From contig CAVRGT010000003.1 of the NCBI GenBank assembly GCA_963720805.1, positions 1 through 64,000 on the forward strand: a stretch of 64,000 nt of DNA, read 5' to 3'. Below are positions 37,512 to 45,533 of this stretch, one piece after another (within the stretch, counting starts at the first letter, position 1; the number at the start of each line of letters is the position of its first letter). The stretch comes from VRUE01 sp963720805 (GTDB taxonomy: Bacteria > Actinomycetota > Thermoleophilia > Solirubrobacterales > 70-9). Below the pieces are notes generated by a model. The model did no database searches. It saw only the letters and a program-made list of their open reading frames with translations, and had not been told where the DNA came from. The position numbers and the translations under genes are program-made.

Positions 37512-38825
37512 GCGGTTGGCTGCGAGCGCTCCCCGAGAGACATGGGCGCCGAACCCTGATTCTGCTCGCGGCGATCCTCCTGCTCGGCTTCGGCCTGCGC
37601 GCCTACCGCGTGGTCGAGCCGCTGCCCACGCCCGGCGACGACGCCCACGCCTACTACGCCCTCTCCAAGTCGCTCTACACGGAAGGCAGCTTCGGCGGCC
37701 CGACCTTCCACGACCCCAGCGACTGGTCCCCGGGCGCGCCGCTGCTCTACGCCGCGAGCTTCTACGCGACGGGGCGCTCGCGAAGGGACGGCACGCATCG
37801 TCGAGCTACTTCTAGGCCTCGCGACGATCCTCGTCGCCTATCTCCTGGGCCGCCGCATCGCCTGTCGCCCCGCCGGCCTGCTCGCGGCCTTCGCGGTCGC
37901 CGTCTACCCCCCGTTCATCCACTCCGTCGGCGCCCTTTACTCGGAGCCCCCGGCGATGTTCACCCTCCCCGCCGCTGTCTTGGCCTTCCTTTGGGCATCG
38001 GACGGCCTCGACGGCGGCCCCTCGCGCGCCAGGTGGCTGGCCCCTGGCTTCTTGCTCGGCCTGACCGCCATGTTCAGACCCGAGTACCTGCTCGTCGGGA
38101 TTGCCTTCGCGGTGCTGGCCCTGGTCAGGATCGGCCGCGCCCGCGGCTGGAAGCCGGGCCTCGCCGGCGCCGCCCTGCTGCTTGCCGCCCTGCTGCTGCC
38201 GATCGTCCCCTGGGCGATCCGCAACCAGGTCGTCCTGCACCGCACGGTGCCGATCTCGACCGGCGGCGGCAAGGCCCTCTACGTCGGCACCTTCCTGCCC
38301 GCCGATGGTGAATACCAGCGGGTCAAGGCGATCCTCGCCAAGCGCTACCTACAGCGCGAATACGACCCGCACTCCCAGGCCCTGGAAGAAGTCGACCCCA
38401 CCCCGCTCTTCAACCACGTCGCCGACCGCTACCCGGACCTGCCGCGCGACTCGGCGCTGGGCAAGATCGGCAAGCAGAACTTCTCCCGCTACTTCGGTGA
38501 AGACCCGGTCGAATACCTGGCGATGACCGCGCGCAAGGCCTGGCGGATGTGGAGCGCCGGGATCGGCGAAGCGATGGAAAGCACGGCCGGGCGGATCATC
38601 CAGACGCTGATCGTCGTGCTCGCGCTCGCCGGCCTCGCGGTGCTCGCCTGGCGGCGCTGGTGGTGGGAGGCGGTCGCGATGACGACGCCGATCGCCCTGG
38701 TCACCGCCGTCGGCGCGGTCTCCCTGGCCGCCCCGCGCCGCAACGAGGTCCTGATGACGCTGATCTTTCCGCTCGCCGCCGCGGCGCTCTCACGGGGGAC
38801 GGCCGCCCTATTGTCCAAGCGGTAA
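37499..38825 (+). CDS. GT39-like membrane glycosyltransferase, paralogue 2 (one frameshift)
   Basis: Starts MARLSGWLRALPERHGRR. The acidic loop is PLPTPGDDAHAYYALSKSLY, followed by SPGAPLLYAASFYATG. The frame slips near 37775 and continues EGTARIVELLLGLATILVAY to the stop at 38825. Shares with paralogue 1 the loops LYSEPPAMF/LLTEPLAAF, FRPEYLL/VRPEYLA and VPISTGGGKALYVGT, so the two arose by duplication. Likely uses a polyprenyl-phosphate sugar made by the GT2 protein encoded next. Acceptor unknown. Confidence 0.78.
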
Positions 38826-39892
38826 TGGCTCTCTATGCAGGCATCTTTCCGGCCGAACTGACGGCCCTGCGCAGCGTCGGCCTGATCGGCGGGATCGCCC
38901 TCGTCATCTACGCAGTGGCGCGGCGCCACTCGCTGCGCAACGCCGAGGTGCTGATCCTGCTCGCCGCCGGCATCGGCCTGGCGCTCGTCTCGGGCACGGA
39001 AATCACCGACAAGCTGCTCTCCGCATTCTCCTTCGAAAAGGGCAACGGCGGCCGCATCCTTGGCCTCGCCGTCTTCGCCATCTTCATCCTCTTTGGGCTG
39101 ATCCTGCGGGCGCTCTCGCAGGGGGCGCGCAACTCCCGACAGCTCGCGGCCGCGCTCGAGGGCCTCGCCTGGGAGGAGTTCCGTCAGGCCAAGCTGCCGG
39201 AGCGCTTCCGCGGCAAGATCGCGATCCTCGTCCCCGCCTACAACGAGGCCGAGAACATCGGTCACGTGCTCAACCTGATGCCGGGTGAGGTCTGCGGCGT
39301 GCCAACTTCCGTGCTCGTGGTCGACGACGGCTCGCGCGACGGCACCGGTGACGTCGCGGCCGAGCACGGAGCCGCCGTCGCTCGCCACGTGACCAACCGC
39401 GGCGGCGGCGCGGCGCTGCGCACCGGCTACCGGCTGATGGTCGAATCGGGCGCCGAGATCGTCGTCACGCTCGATGCCGACGGCCAGCACCTGCCTTCGG
39501 AGATGGAGCGTTTGGTCAAACCGGTGCTCGACGGCGAAGTCGACGTCGCCCACGGCTCCCGGGTGCTTGGCCAGGCCGACCGCAACCACTTCGCCCGCGA
39601 GCTCGGCATCGTCTTCTTCAACCGCCTGGTCTCAGCGATCACCCGCACCCACGTCACCGACTGCTCCAACGGCTACCGCGCCGTGCGCACCACGGTGCTG
39701 CCCCAGCTCGTCCTGCGCCAAGAGCAGTTCCACACCTCCGAGTTCATGATCGAGGCGATCAAGCGCGAAATCCCAGCCCGCGAGGTGCCGATCACGGTCG
39801 AGCAGCGACTGCACGGCCACTCGAAGAAGCCCGCCGTGTTCCGCTACGGGATGGGCTTCGCCAACGCGATCGTCCGCACCTGGCTGCGCTGA
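38825..39892 (+). CDS. DUF2304-GT2 fusion (polyprenyl-phosphate glycosyltransferase)
   Basis: 355 aa. Residues ~1-110 hold three hydrophobic helices in the DUF2304 arrangement. Residues ~128-350 are a GT2 domain like dolichol-phosphate mannosyltransferase, with KIAILVPAYNEAENIGHVL, VVDDGSRDGT, the metal-binding LDADGQHLPSEM and a GSRVLGQ loop. Start ATG overlaps the preceding stop (TAATG). GT2 and DUF2304 are more often separate adjacent genes, so the fusion is notable. Probable role: making a lipid-linked sugar for the two GT39-like proteins upstream. Confidence 0.87.
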   Translation: MALYAGIFPAELTALRSVGLIGGIALVIYAVARRHSLRNAEVLILLAAGIGLALVSGTEITDKLLSAFSFEKGNGGRILGLAVFAIFILFGLILRALSQGARNSRQLAAALEGLAWEEFRQAKLPERFRGKIAILVPAYNEAENIGHVLNLMPGEVCGVPTSVLVVDDGSRDGTGDVAAEHGAAVARHVTNRGGGAALRTGYRLMVESGAEIVVTLDADGQHLPSEMERLVKPVLDGEVDVAHGSRVLGQADRNHFARELGIVFFNRLVSAITRTHVTDCSNGYRAVRTTVLPQLVLRQEQFHTSEFMIEAIKREIPAREVPITVEQRLHGHSKKPAVFRYGMGFANAIVRTWLR

Positions 39893-39896
39893 GTCG

Positions 39897-40181
39897 CTAG
39901 CGAACGCCAGGGTGCCGGACCGCGGCGGGATCCGGCAGGTAGAGATCGGCCCCGCAGCGCGGGCAGACCTGGACGTAGAGCTTCAGCGCCTTGTGGCAGT
40001 TGGGGCACTGGCGTTCGGGTTCGTCCTTCTCGCGCCGGTAGAGGATCACCGCGATCAGGCCCAGCATCGGCAGCACGGACCCGATCACCAGCCAGAGCCA
40101 GAACGAGCTGCCCTTGCCCTTGCCGATGATCGCCGTGGCTAGTCCGAAGAAGAAGCCGATGAGGAGGTACTCGAATCCCAT
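39897..40181 (-). CDS. Small membrane protein with C-terminal zinc ribbon
   Basis: 94 aa: two membrane helices (about 4-20 and 28-46) followed by a ribbon with CPNCHKAL and CPRCGADL spaced for one Zn2+. Its 5' end overlaps the ndh 3' end by 43 bases on the same strand in another frame, which is unusual; a slightly early ndh stop or a frameshift would shorten the overlap. Convergent with the GT2 gene. Function unknown. Confidence 0.72.
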   Translation of the reverse strand: MGFEYLLIGFFFGLATAIIGKGKGSSFWLWLVIGSVLPMLGLIAVILYRREKDEPERQCPNCHKALKLYVQVCPRCGADLYLPDPAAVRHPGVR

Positions 40182-41464
40182 GGCCCTATTGTCGCCTCCA
40201 GCGGCTTTGGGTGCCCGATCGAGCCGACCTCGGAGATGTCGCGGCGGAAGGGCAGGCTGGCGGTCCAGTCGATCACGGCGCGAGCCTTGCGAGCGGCGCC
40301 CGGAATCTGACTCATGTGGTAAGTCCGGGCCATCCACCAGGCCGGGAAGCCGCGGAAGGTACGGCCGCCGACCTTGCCAACCGCCTTGTAGCGGCCGAGG
40401 TTGACGAAGGCCGCGTTGCCCTTGTAGGTGAACGGCCCGGCGCTGCCGATGCCAAGCTCGGCGGCGATGTTGCGCGCCGCCACCGGGCCCTGACGGACCG
40501 CGTGCTGCGCGGTCGGCGGGCAGAGGCCGCCGCGTGGATCAGGTGCCGCGGCGCAGTCGCCGATCGCCCAGACCGAGTCGAGCCCCTTGACCCTCAGGTG
40601 ATCGTCGACCGGCACGCGACCGCGCTCGTCCAGAGGCAACGACAGTTGGCGCAGGCTCGGGTGCGGGGCGACGCCGGCGGTCCAGACCACGGTGCGGGTC
40701 GGCAGCCTCTCGCCGGTGGCGATCCGGGCACTGTCGGCGCACACCTCCTCCAGCGTCGTGCCGAGGCGGACGTCGATGCCGCGACCGCGCAGCTCACGCA
40801 GGGCGTAGTCGGCCAGCTCAGGGTCGATCTCGGGCAGCACCCGATCGCCGGCCTCGACCAAAACCCAGCGCATGCCGTGCAGCCGCGCCCGCGGGTAACT
40901 CTCGATCGCATCGGCGGCGAAGTCCTGCAGCTCGGCAAGCGCCTCGAGGCCGGCGTAGCCGCCGCCGACGAAGACGTAGGTGAGCAACTCGTCGCGCCGC
41001 GCCGCGTCCTCGGTCGCGTTGGCGGCCTCGAGTGTCTCGATCACGTGATTGCGCAGATAGATCGCGTCGGCCAGGCTCTTGAACCCGACAGCGTGCTCGG
41101 AGAGGCCCGGGACGGGCAGGACACGTGAGACGGAACCGAGCGCGAGCAGCAGCTGGTCGTAGGGCAGTTGCTCCGTTTCACCCTCGCGCGTACGCAACTC
41201 GACCGTCTTGGCTACCGGATCGTGAGCGGCAATCGACCCCAGGCGCAGGTAGGTGCGCTTGAGGATCTCGCGCAGCGGCGTGACCACATGGCGAGGCTCC
41301 AGAGTCCCAGCCGCGGCCTCAGGCAAGAACGGCGTGTAGAGCATGAAGTTGGCGTCATTGACCAGCACCAGCCGGGTCGATTGCCGCGGCATGATCTGCT
41401 CGAACTCCCGCGCCGCCATCGCGCCGCCAAATCCTCCACCGGCGATGACTACGTTCCAGGCCAT
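40139..41464 (-). CDS. ndh: Type II NADH dehydrogenase (NDH-2)
   Basis: 441 aa single-subunit flavoprotein that passes electrons from NADH to menaquinone without pumping protons. FAD fold VVIAGGGFGGAMAAREFE at the N-terminus, NADH fold TYVFVGGGYAGLEALAELQ in the middle, and the quinone-site motif AQHAVRQGPVAARNI. The C-terminal region WWMARTYHMSQIPGA matches the membrane-binding part. The final ~15 residues run into the next gene and may be altered. A 21-bp palindrome lies 17-37 bases upstream of the start. Confidence 0.93.
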   Translation of the reverse strand: MAWNVVIAGGGFGGAMAAREFEQIMPRQSTRLVLVNDANFMLYTPFLPEAAAGTLEPRHVVTPLREILKRTYLRLGSIAAHDPVAKTVELRTREGETEQLPYDQLLLALGSVSRVLPVPGLSEHAVGFKSLADAIYLRNHVIETLEAANATEDAARRDELLTYVFVGGGYAGLEALAELQDFAADAIESYPRARLHGMRWVLVEAGDRVLPEIDPELADYALRELRGRGIDVRLGTTLEEVCADSARIATGERLPTRTVVWTAGVAPHPSLRQLSLPLDERGRVPVDDHLRVKGLDSVWAIGDCAAAPDPRGGLCPPTAQHAVRQGPVAARNIAAELGIGSAGPFTYKGNAAFVNLGRYKAVGKVGGRTFRGFPAWWMARTYHMSQIPGAARKARAVIDWTASLPFRRDISEVGSIGHPKPLEATIGPWDSSTSSSASSSD

Positions 41465-41480
41465 GGACTGACCGTAGCAG

Positions 41481-41501
41481 TTTGTAACAAATTGTTACAA
41501 A
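41481..41501. promoter_or_regulatory. 21-bp perfect palindrome upstream of ndh (candidate operator)
   Basis: TTTGTAACAA-A-TTGTTACAAA, an AT-rich site in a GC-rich genome, centred about 27 bases before the ndh start codon. Half-sites resemble the TTGT...ACAA pattern of redox regulators of the Rex type, which control ndh in several actinobacteria. The spacing of the half-sites is not exactly canonical, so a TetR-type site is the alternative. Confidence 0.6.
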
Positions 41502-41514
41502 GTGTCGGAAGTCA

Positions 41515-41620
41515 CATATCCGCCAAAAAGACGAACGCCGACGTGCAGCGCTAACATTTCAGCACTTCGTGGCGTGTCCACAAAGCTCAACGGCCCCGGG
41601 CGTGTACCCGGGGCCGTTTC
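41515..41620 (+). ncRNA. Candidate small RNA ending in an intrinsic terminator
   Basis: On the plus strand TTGTTA (41492) and CATATC 17 bases later could be a promoter. The sequence ends in ACGGCCCCGGG-CGTGTA-CCCGGGGCCGT (41590-41617) followed by TTCTATT. No plus-strand gene lies upstream that would need this terminator. No ORF of note is inside. The promoter is weak by consensus. Confidence 0.3.
41590..41620 (+). terminator. Intrinsic terminator
   Basis: 11-bp GC-rich stem ACGGCCCCGGG/CCCGGGGCCGT with a 6-nt loop, followed on the plus strand by a T-rich tail. On the minus strand no U-run follows, so it acts rightwards. Confidence 0.7.
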
Positions 41621-41771
41621 TATTGGCGATCTCTCCTAGCGATCTGCGAGCTTTGAAGCGAGCGCGATCAGCGCTCTCATCACGCCTGGCAAAGGCCAGG
41701 AGAACCGCCGCTTCTGGCGTGTTCACGGGCAACTAAGTATTTGGGCACCGGCGCCTCGCCCCGGCCACTGC

Positions 41772-43208
41772 CTACTGCTGAAGCTTCTCTTGAATCAGGC
41801 GGTTGACCTCGCCGCCGTCGGCGCGGCCCTTGGTCTCCTTCATCACCGCACCGACGATGGCGCCGATTGCCTTGCCGTTGCCGGCGCGGATCTGCTCGGC
41901 GGCCTCGGGGTTGGCCTCGACTGCTGCGGCGACGATCGCTGCCAGCTCGCCGCTGTCGGAGATCTGGGCGAGACCCTCGCGCTCGACGATCGCTGCCGGA
42001 TCGCCGCCCTCGGCGACAAGCACAGCGAGAACGGTCTTGCCGCTGCCGTGGGAGATCTTCTTCTCGTGGACCAGCGCGACGAGGCTGGCCAGGGCGTCGG
42101 GTTCGACCTTGGACTCCGCTGCGGTGGCGTGACCATCCTGGCGCAGCGCGGCCGCCAGCTCGCCGGTGACCCAGTTGGCGACGACGCGGGGCTCGACGCC
42201 CTGCGCCTGCTTCGCCGTCGCCTCGAAGTAGCCGGCGGTTTCCGGGTCGGCGGCCAACAGCGCCGCCACATCGTCGGCTAGGCCCATCTCGTCGCGGTAG
42301 CGCTGCGCGCGCGCCGCCGGCAGCTCCGGCAGCGACTCGCGTGCTTCGCGAAGCATCGCCTCGGTCGGCACGATCGGCACCAGGTCGGGCTCGGGGAGGT
42401 AGCGGTAATCGTGCGCTTCCTCCTTCGAGCGCAGCGGGTGCAGGCTGCCGTCCTCGGGGTGGAAATGGAGGGTCTCCTGCTCGACCCTCCCCCCCGCTTC
42501 GATCAGCGCCCGCTGGCGCGCCAACTCGGCTTCGATCCCGCGCTCGAGGAAGCGGAAGCTGTTCATGTTCTTCAGCTCGGTCTTCGTCCCCAGCTCCTCG
42601 CTGCCGGCAGGCCGCACGGAGATGTTGCCGTCGACGCGCAGACTGCCCTCCTCCATGTTGACGTCGGAGACGCCGAGCTGGCGCACCGTCTCGCGCAGCA
42701 GACGGGCCCAAGAGGCAGCCTCGGCGGCGCTGCGCAGGTCGGGCTCGGTGACGATCTCGACCAGCGGCGTACCGCCGCGGTTGAAGTCGACCAGCGAGGC
42801 GCCAGAGCCGTGGATCCGGCCCGACTCGCCGACGTGGATCATCTTCGCCGCGTCCTCCTCGAGGTGGGCGCGGTGGATGCGAATCTCACCGAGCCGCCCG
42901 GCGCCCGCGATCGGAATGTCGTACTGGCTGATCTGGTAGGCCTTCGGGCTGTCGGGATAGAAGTAGTTCTTGCGGTGGAAGATCGAGCGCGGCGCCACCT
43001 CGCACTCCAGCGCCGCGGCGATCTGCAGGGCGAACAGAACCGCCTGCTCGTTGACCGCAGGCAGGACCCCAGGGTGAGCGAGGCAGACCGGGCAGGTGTG
43101 CACGTTGGGATCGTCGCCAAAGGAGAGCTCGCACCCGCAAAACATCTTCGTCTTCGTAGCGAGCTGGACATGAATCTCCAGCCCGATAACAGCCTCCAGC
43201 TCAGCCAC
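41772..43208 (-). CDS. gatB: Asp/Glu-tRNA amidotransferase subunit B
   Basis: About 478 aa. Phosphorylates and amidates mischarged Glu-tRNA-Gln or Asp-tRNA-Asn. N-terminal VIGLEIHVQLATKTKMFCGC, paired cysteines in HTCPVCLAHPG, the kinase-domain DFNRGGTPLVEIVTEPDL, and a C-terminal YqeY-like tail ending RLIQEKLQQ. The open frame begins upstream inside gatA; GTG 43208 (MAELEAVIGLEIHV) or GTG 43217 are the likely starts. Slight overlap with the gatA stop suggests coupling. Confidence 0.95.
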   Translation of the reverse strand: MAELEAVIGLEIHVQLATKTKMFCGCELSFGDDPNVHTCPVCLAHPGVLPAVNEQAVLFALQIAAALECEVAPRSIFHRKNYFYPDSPKAYQISQYDIPIAGAGRLGEIRIHRAHLEEDAAKMIHVGESGRIHGSGASLVDFNRGGTPLVEIVTEPDLRSAAEAASWARLLRETVRQLGVSDVNMEEGSLRVDGNISVRPAGSEELGTKTELKNMNSFRFLERGIEAELARQRALIEAGGRVEQETLHFHPEDGSLHPLRSKEEAHDYRYLPEPDLVPIVPTEAMLREARESLPELPAARAQRYRDEMGLADDVAALLAADPETAGYFEATAKQAQGVEPRVVANWVTGELAAALRQDGHATAAESKVEPDALASLVALVHEKKISHGSGKTVLAVLVAEGGDPAAIVEREGLAQISDSGELAAIVAAAVEANPEAAEQIRAGNGKAIGAIVGAVMKETKGRADGGEVNRLIQEKLQQ

Positions 43209-44694
43209 CGTCCCCACCCCCGGCTCCGGTGCGCTTTTTGCTCTCCCCAGGTGCAAAAGGCGCACCGGAAGGGCGGGCGTTGAAGCCGATGCCCTGCTCG
43301 AGGGCGAAGGCGGCGTTGAGGAGCTGGCGCTCGCCGAAAGCGGGGGCGGCGATCTGGAAGCCGACCGGGAGCTCGGGGCCGCCGCCGCTGGGCTGCGCGA
43401 GTCCCGCGGGGATTGAGATCGCCGGGATGCCGGCCAGGCTCATCGGCACGGTGAAGAAGTCGTTGAGGTACATCGCCAGCGGGTCGGCGGTCTTCTCTCC
43501 GAGCTTGAAAGCAACCGACGGCGAGGTCGGTGTGACGACGAAGTCGACCTGGTCGAAGGCGCTCTTGAAGTCGCCGGCGATCTTCGTCCTTACCTTCTGC
43601 GCCTGCCCGTAGTAGGCGTCGTAGTAGCCCGAGGAGAGTGCGTAGGTGCCGAGCATGATCCGCCGCTTGACCTCGGCGCCGAACCCCTGCGCACGGGTCT
43701 GCTCGTACATCTCGATCACGTCGCCGCTCGACTCCGCCCGCATCCCGTAGCGGACGCCGTCGTAGCGGGCGAGGTTGGAGGAGGCCTCGGCCGGGGCGAT
43801 CACGTAGTAGGCGGAGATGCCGTGCTCGGCGTGCGGCAGCGAGACTGTGTCGAGCTCGCCGCCGAGGCTCTCGATCTTCTCCAGCGTCGCCTCGAAGACC
43901 TCGCGAACGCCGGAGTCGAAATCCTGGCTCGTCAGGTCACCCGGAACACCGAAACGCAGCCCCTTTAGGTCCTCACGGTCCGGCAGGGCGGGCGATTTGG
44001 GCAGCCCGACCGAGGTCGAGTCGCAGGGGTCCTGGCCCTGCAGGATCGCCAGCATCAGGGCGGCGTCGCTGACGTCGCGAGTGAACGGCCCGCACTGGTC
44101 CAGCGAGGAGGCGAAGGCGATCATCCCGTAGCGCGAGATCGCGCCATAGGTGGGCTTGAGCCCGACGATGCCGCAGAGCGCCGCCGGCTGGCGGATCGAG
44201 CCGCCGGTGTCGGTTCCGATCGCCCAGGGTGCGAGGCCACCCGCGACCGCCGCGGCCGAGCCGCCGGAGGAGCCGCCGGGGACCCGCCCGCGGTCCCAGG
44301 GATTGAGCACCGGGCCGTAGGCCGAGTTCTCGTTGGAGGAGCCCATCGCGAACTCGTCCATGTTGGTCTTGCCGAGAATCGGCGCACCCGCCTCGATCAG
44401 CTTCCTCACGGCGGTGGCTGTGTATGGAGGCTCGTAGCCCTCGAGGATGCGCGAACCGGCGGTCGTCGGCACGCCCTCGGTGCAGAAGATGTCCTTGACC
44501 GCGATCGGGGCGATGCTCGGTCGCTCGACTGCAATCGCCCCGGCGCTGCCGTCCTCATCGCGCCAGAGGTAGGCGTTGAGCTCATCGCCGGCGGCCGCCT
44601 TGCGCCACGCATCGGCGTACTCGCTCGCGTCGAGCTCGCCCGCGACCATTGCTCGGTGGGCCTCGAGGGCCGTCAGCGCCAGCAGCTCGGTCAT
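43201..44694 (-). CDS. gatA: Asp/Glu-tRNA amidotransferase subunit A
   Basis: 497 aa amidase that releases ammonia from glutamine. The Ser-cisSer-Lys triad is visible: Lys67 in PIAVKDIF, Ser142 in GGSSGGSAAAVAGG and Ser166 in TDTGGSIRQPAA. After the normal family end (GIGFNARP) the frame reads on for about 20 residues through a CCGGTGCG-family palindrome (43225-43269) before stopping, so the tail is repeat-encoded. Starts immediately after the gatC stop. Confidence 0.96.
   Translation of the reverse strand: MTELLALTALEAHRAMVAGELDASEYADAWRKAAAGDELNAYLWRDEDGSAGAIAVERPSIAPIAVKDIFCTEGVPTTAGSRILEGYEPPYTATAVRKLIEAGAPILGKTNMDEFAMGSSNENSAYGPVLNPWDRGRVPGGSSGGSAAAVAGGLAPWAIGTDTGGSIRQPAALCGIVGLKPTYGAISRYGMIAFASSLDQCGPFTRDVSDAALMLAILQGQDPCDSTSVGLPKSPALPDREDLKGLRFGVPGDLTSQDFDSGVREVFEATLEKIESLGGELDTVSLPHAEHGISAYYVIAPAEASSNLARYDGVRYGMRAESSGDVIEMYEQTRAQGFGAEVKRRIMLGTYALSSGYYDAYYGQAQKVRTKIAGDFKSAFDQVDFVVTPTSPSVAFKLGEKTADPLAMYLNDFFTVPMSLAGIPAISIPAGLAQPSGGGPELPVGFQIAAPAFGERQLLNAAFALEQGIGFNARPSGAPFAPGESKKRTGAGGGDGG
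43225..43269. repeat. CCGGTGCG-family palindrome inside the gatA 3' end
   Basis: 17 paired bases with one G-U, starting TCCGGTGCGCTTTTTGC, around TCTCCCCAGGT. The stem and CTCTCC loop match the copy at 22231-22281. It is translated as part of the gatA tail and lies just upstream of the gatB start, where it may affect gatB translation. Confidence 0.7.
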
Positions 44695-44985
44695 CTATTC
44701 CTCAGCCTGGGGGGAGGGGACGCGGAAAGCGCCCTCGGCGGGATCGGGTGCCGAGGCGAGCGCCACCTCGGGCGGCAGGCTCTGGTGGGGTACGTCGGCG
44801 CGCAGGACGTTCTCCAGCTCGACCACGTGCGAGGTCGGCTCGACGTCATCGAGCTCCAACTCAGCGATCCGGTCGACGTGCTCGAGAATCCCCGAGAGCT
44901 CGCCGGCCATCCGCTCGACCTCATCCTCGGAGAGGCCGAGTCGGGCCAGCTTTGCGACATGGAGTACTTGCTCGCGCTCGATCAC
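44695..44985 (-). CDS. gatC: Asp/Glu-tRNA amidotransferase subunit C
   Basis: 96 aa stabilising subunit with the family opening VLHVAKLARLGLSEDEVERM, the LSGILEHVDRIAELELDDVEP segment (parts GILEHVDRIAEL and VEPTSHVV) and LRADVPHQSLP. First gene of gatC-gatA-gatB; the stop abuts the gatA ATG. The three subunits together imply that this organism makes Gln-tRNA and/or Asn-tRNA indirectly, consistent with a single non-discriminating gltX at 59.8-61.1 kb. Confidence 0.95.
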   Translation of the reverse strand: MIEREQVLHVAKLARLGLSEDEVERMAGELSGILEHVDRIAELELDDVEPTSHVVELENVLRADVPHQSLPPEVALASAPDPAEGAFRVPSPQAEE

Positions 44986-45029
44986 GGCGGCCGATTCTAG
45001 GCGGCTCGCCAGTTAGAGTCAGCGACGGG

Positions 45030-45473
45030 ATGAGAGGCGAGCGCGCAGAGAAGTTCGTGGTGTTGAACCTGCGGCTGCTGGCGGCCGGCTTCGCCGTCGT
45101 GGGCATCCTCTTCATCGCCGTCCCCAGCGGCGTCCTCGACGTGATCTCGGACGTCGGCGAATGGTTCGGCAACGACAACCGTGCCCCGCACACGCAGGAG
45201 GACCTCTGGCTGGCGCTCTCCTTCGCCTACATGGTCGTGATCACCGGTATCTGCCTGGTCGCCCAGATGGACGTCGTCCGCTACCGCCCGCTGCTGCTCG
45301 TGCTGGCCGCCGGAAAGACCGCCTCCTCGCTCGGCTCGCTCGCCTTCTTCCTGATCGACGAACGCGTGTTCATCTACCTGCTCAACTTCCTCGTCGACGG
45401 CTTCCTCGCCCTGCTCTCGCTCTGGCTCTTCTCGCTGGCCGGCCGCATCGGCCGGCCCGCCGCACCCGGCTGA
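45030..45473 (+). CDS. Four-helix membrane protein of unknown function
   Basis: 147 aa from ATG 45030 (MRGERAEKFVVLNLRLLAAG). Four hydrophobic segments (about 12-34, 59-80, 85-105, 112-135). No signature recognised. Its TGA stop is in the same frame as the following GMC-family reading frame, with no usual start codon for about 60 bases after it, which raises the possibility that the two belong together functionally. Divergent from gatC. Confidence 0.65.
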   Translation: MRGERAEKFVVLNLRLLAAGFAVVGILFIAVPSGVLDVISDVGEWFGNDNRAPHTQEDLWLALSFAYMVVITGICLVAQMDVVRYRPLLLVLAAGKTASSLGSLAFFLIDERVFIYLLNFLVDGFLALLSLWLFSLAGRIGRPAAPG

Positions 45474-45533
45474 CAGCGCTCGCCGGGGCTCTCCGCCGCC
45501 GAGCAGCGCACCCTGAGCGCGATCTGCGCGGCG

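Larger units (their letters stand above)
41465..41771. other. 307-base intergenic region between ndh and gatB
   Basis: No CDS was found. It holds a 21-bp operator-like palindrome next to ndh, a strong intrinsic terminator oriented rightwards at 41590-41620, a small hairpin CCTGGC/GCCAGG near 41690, and otherwise unremarkable sequence up to the gatB stop. Confidence 0.6.
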
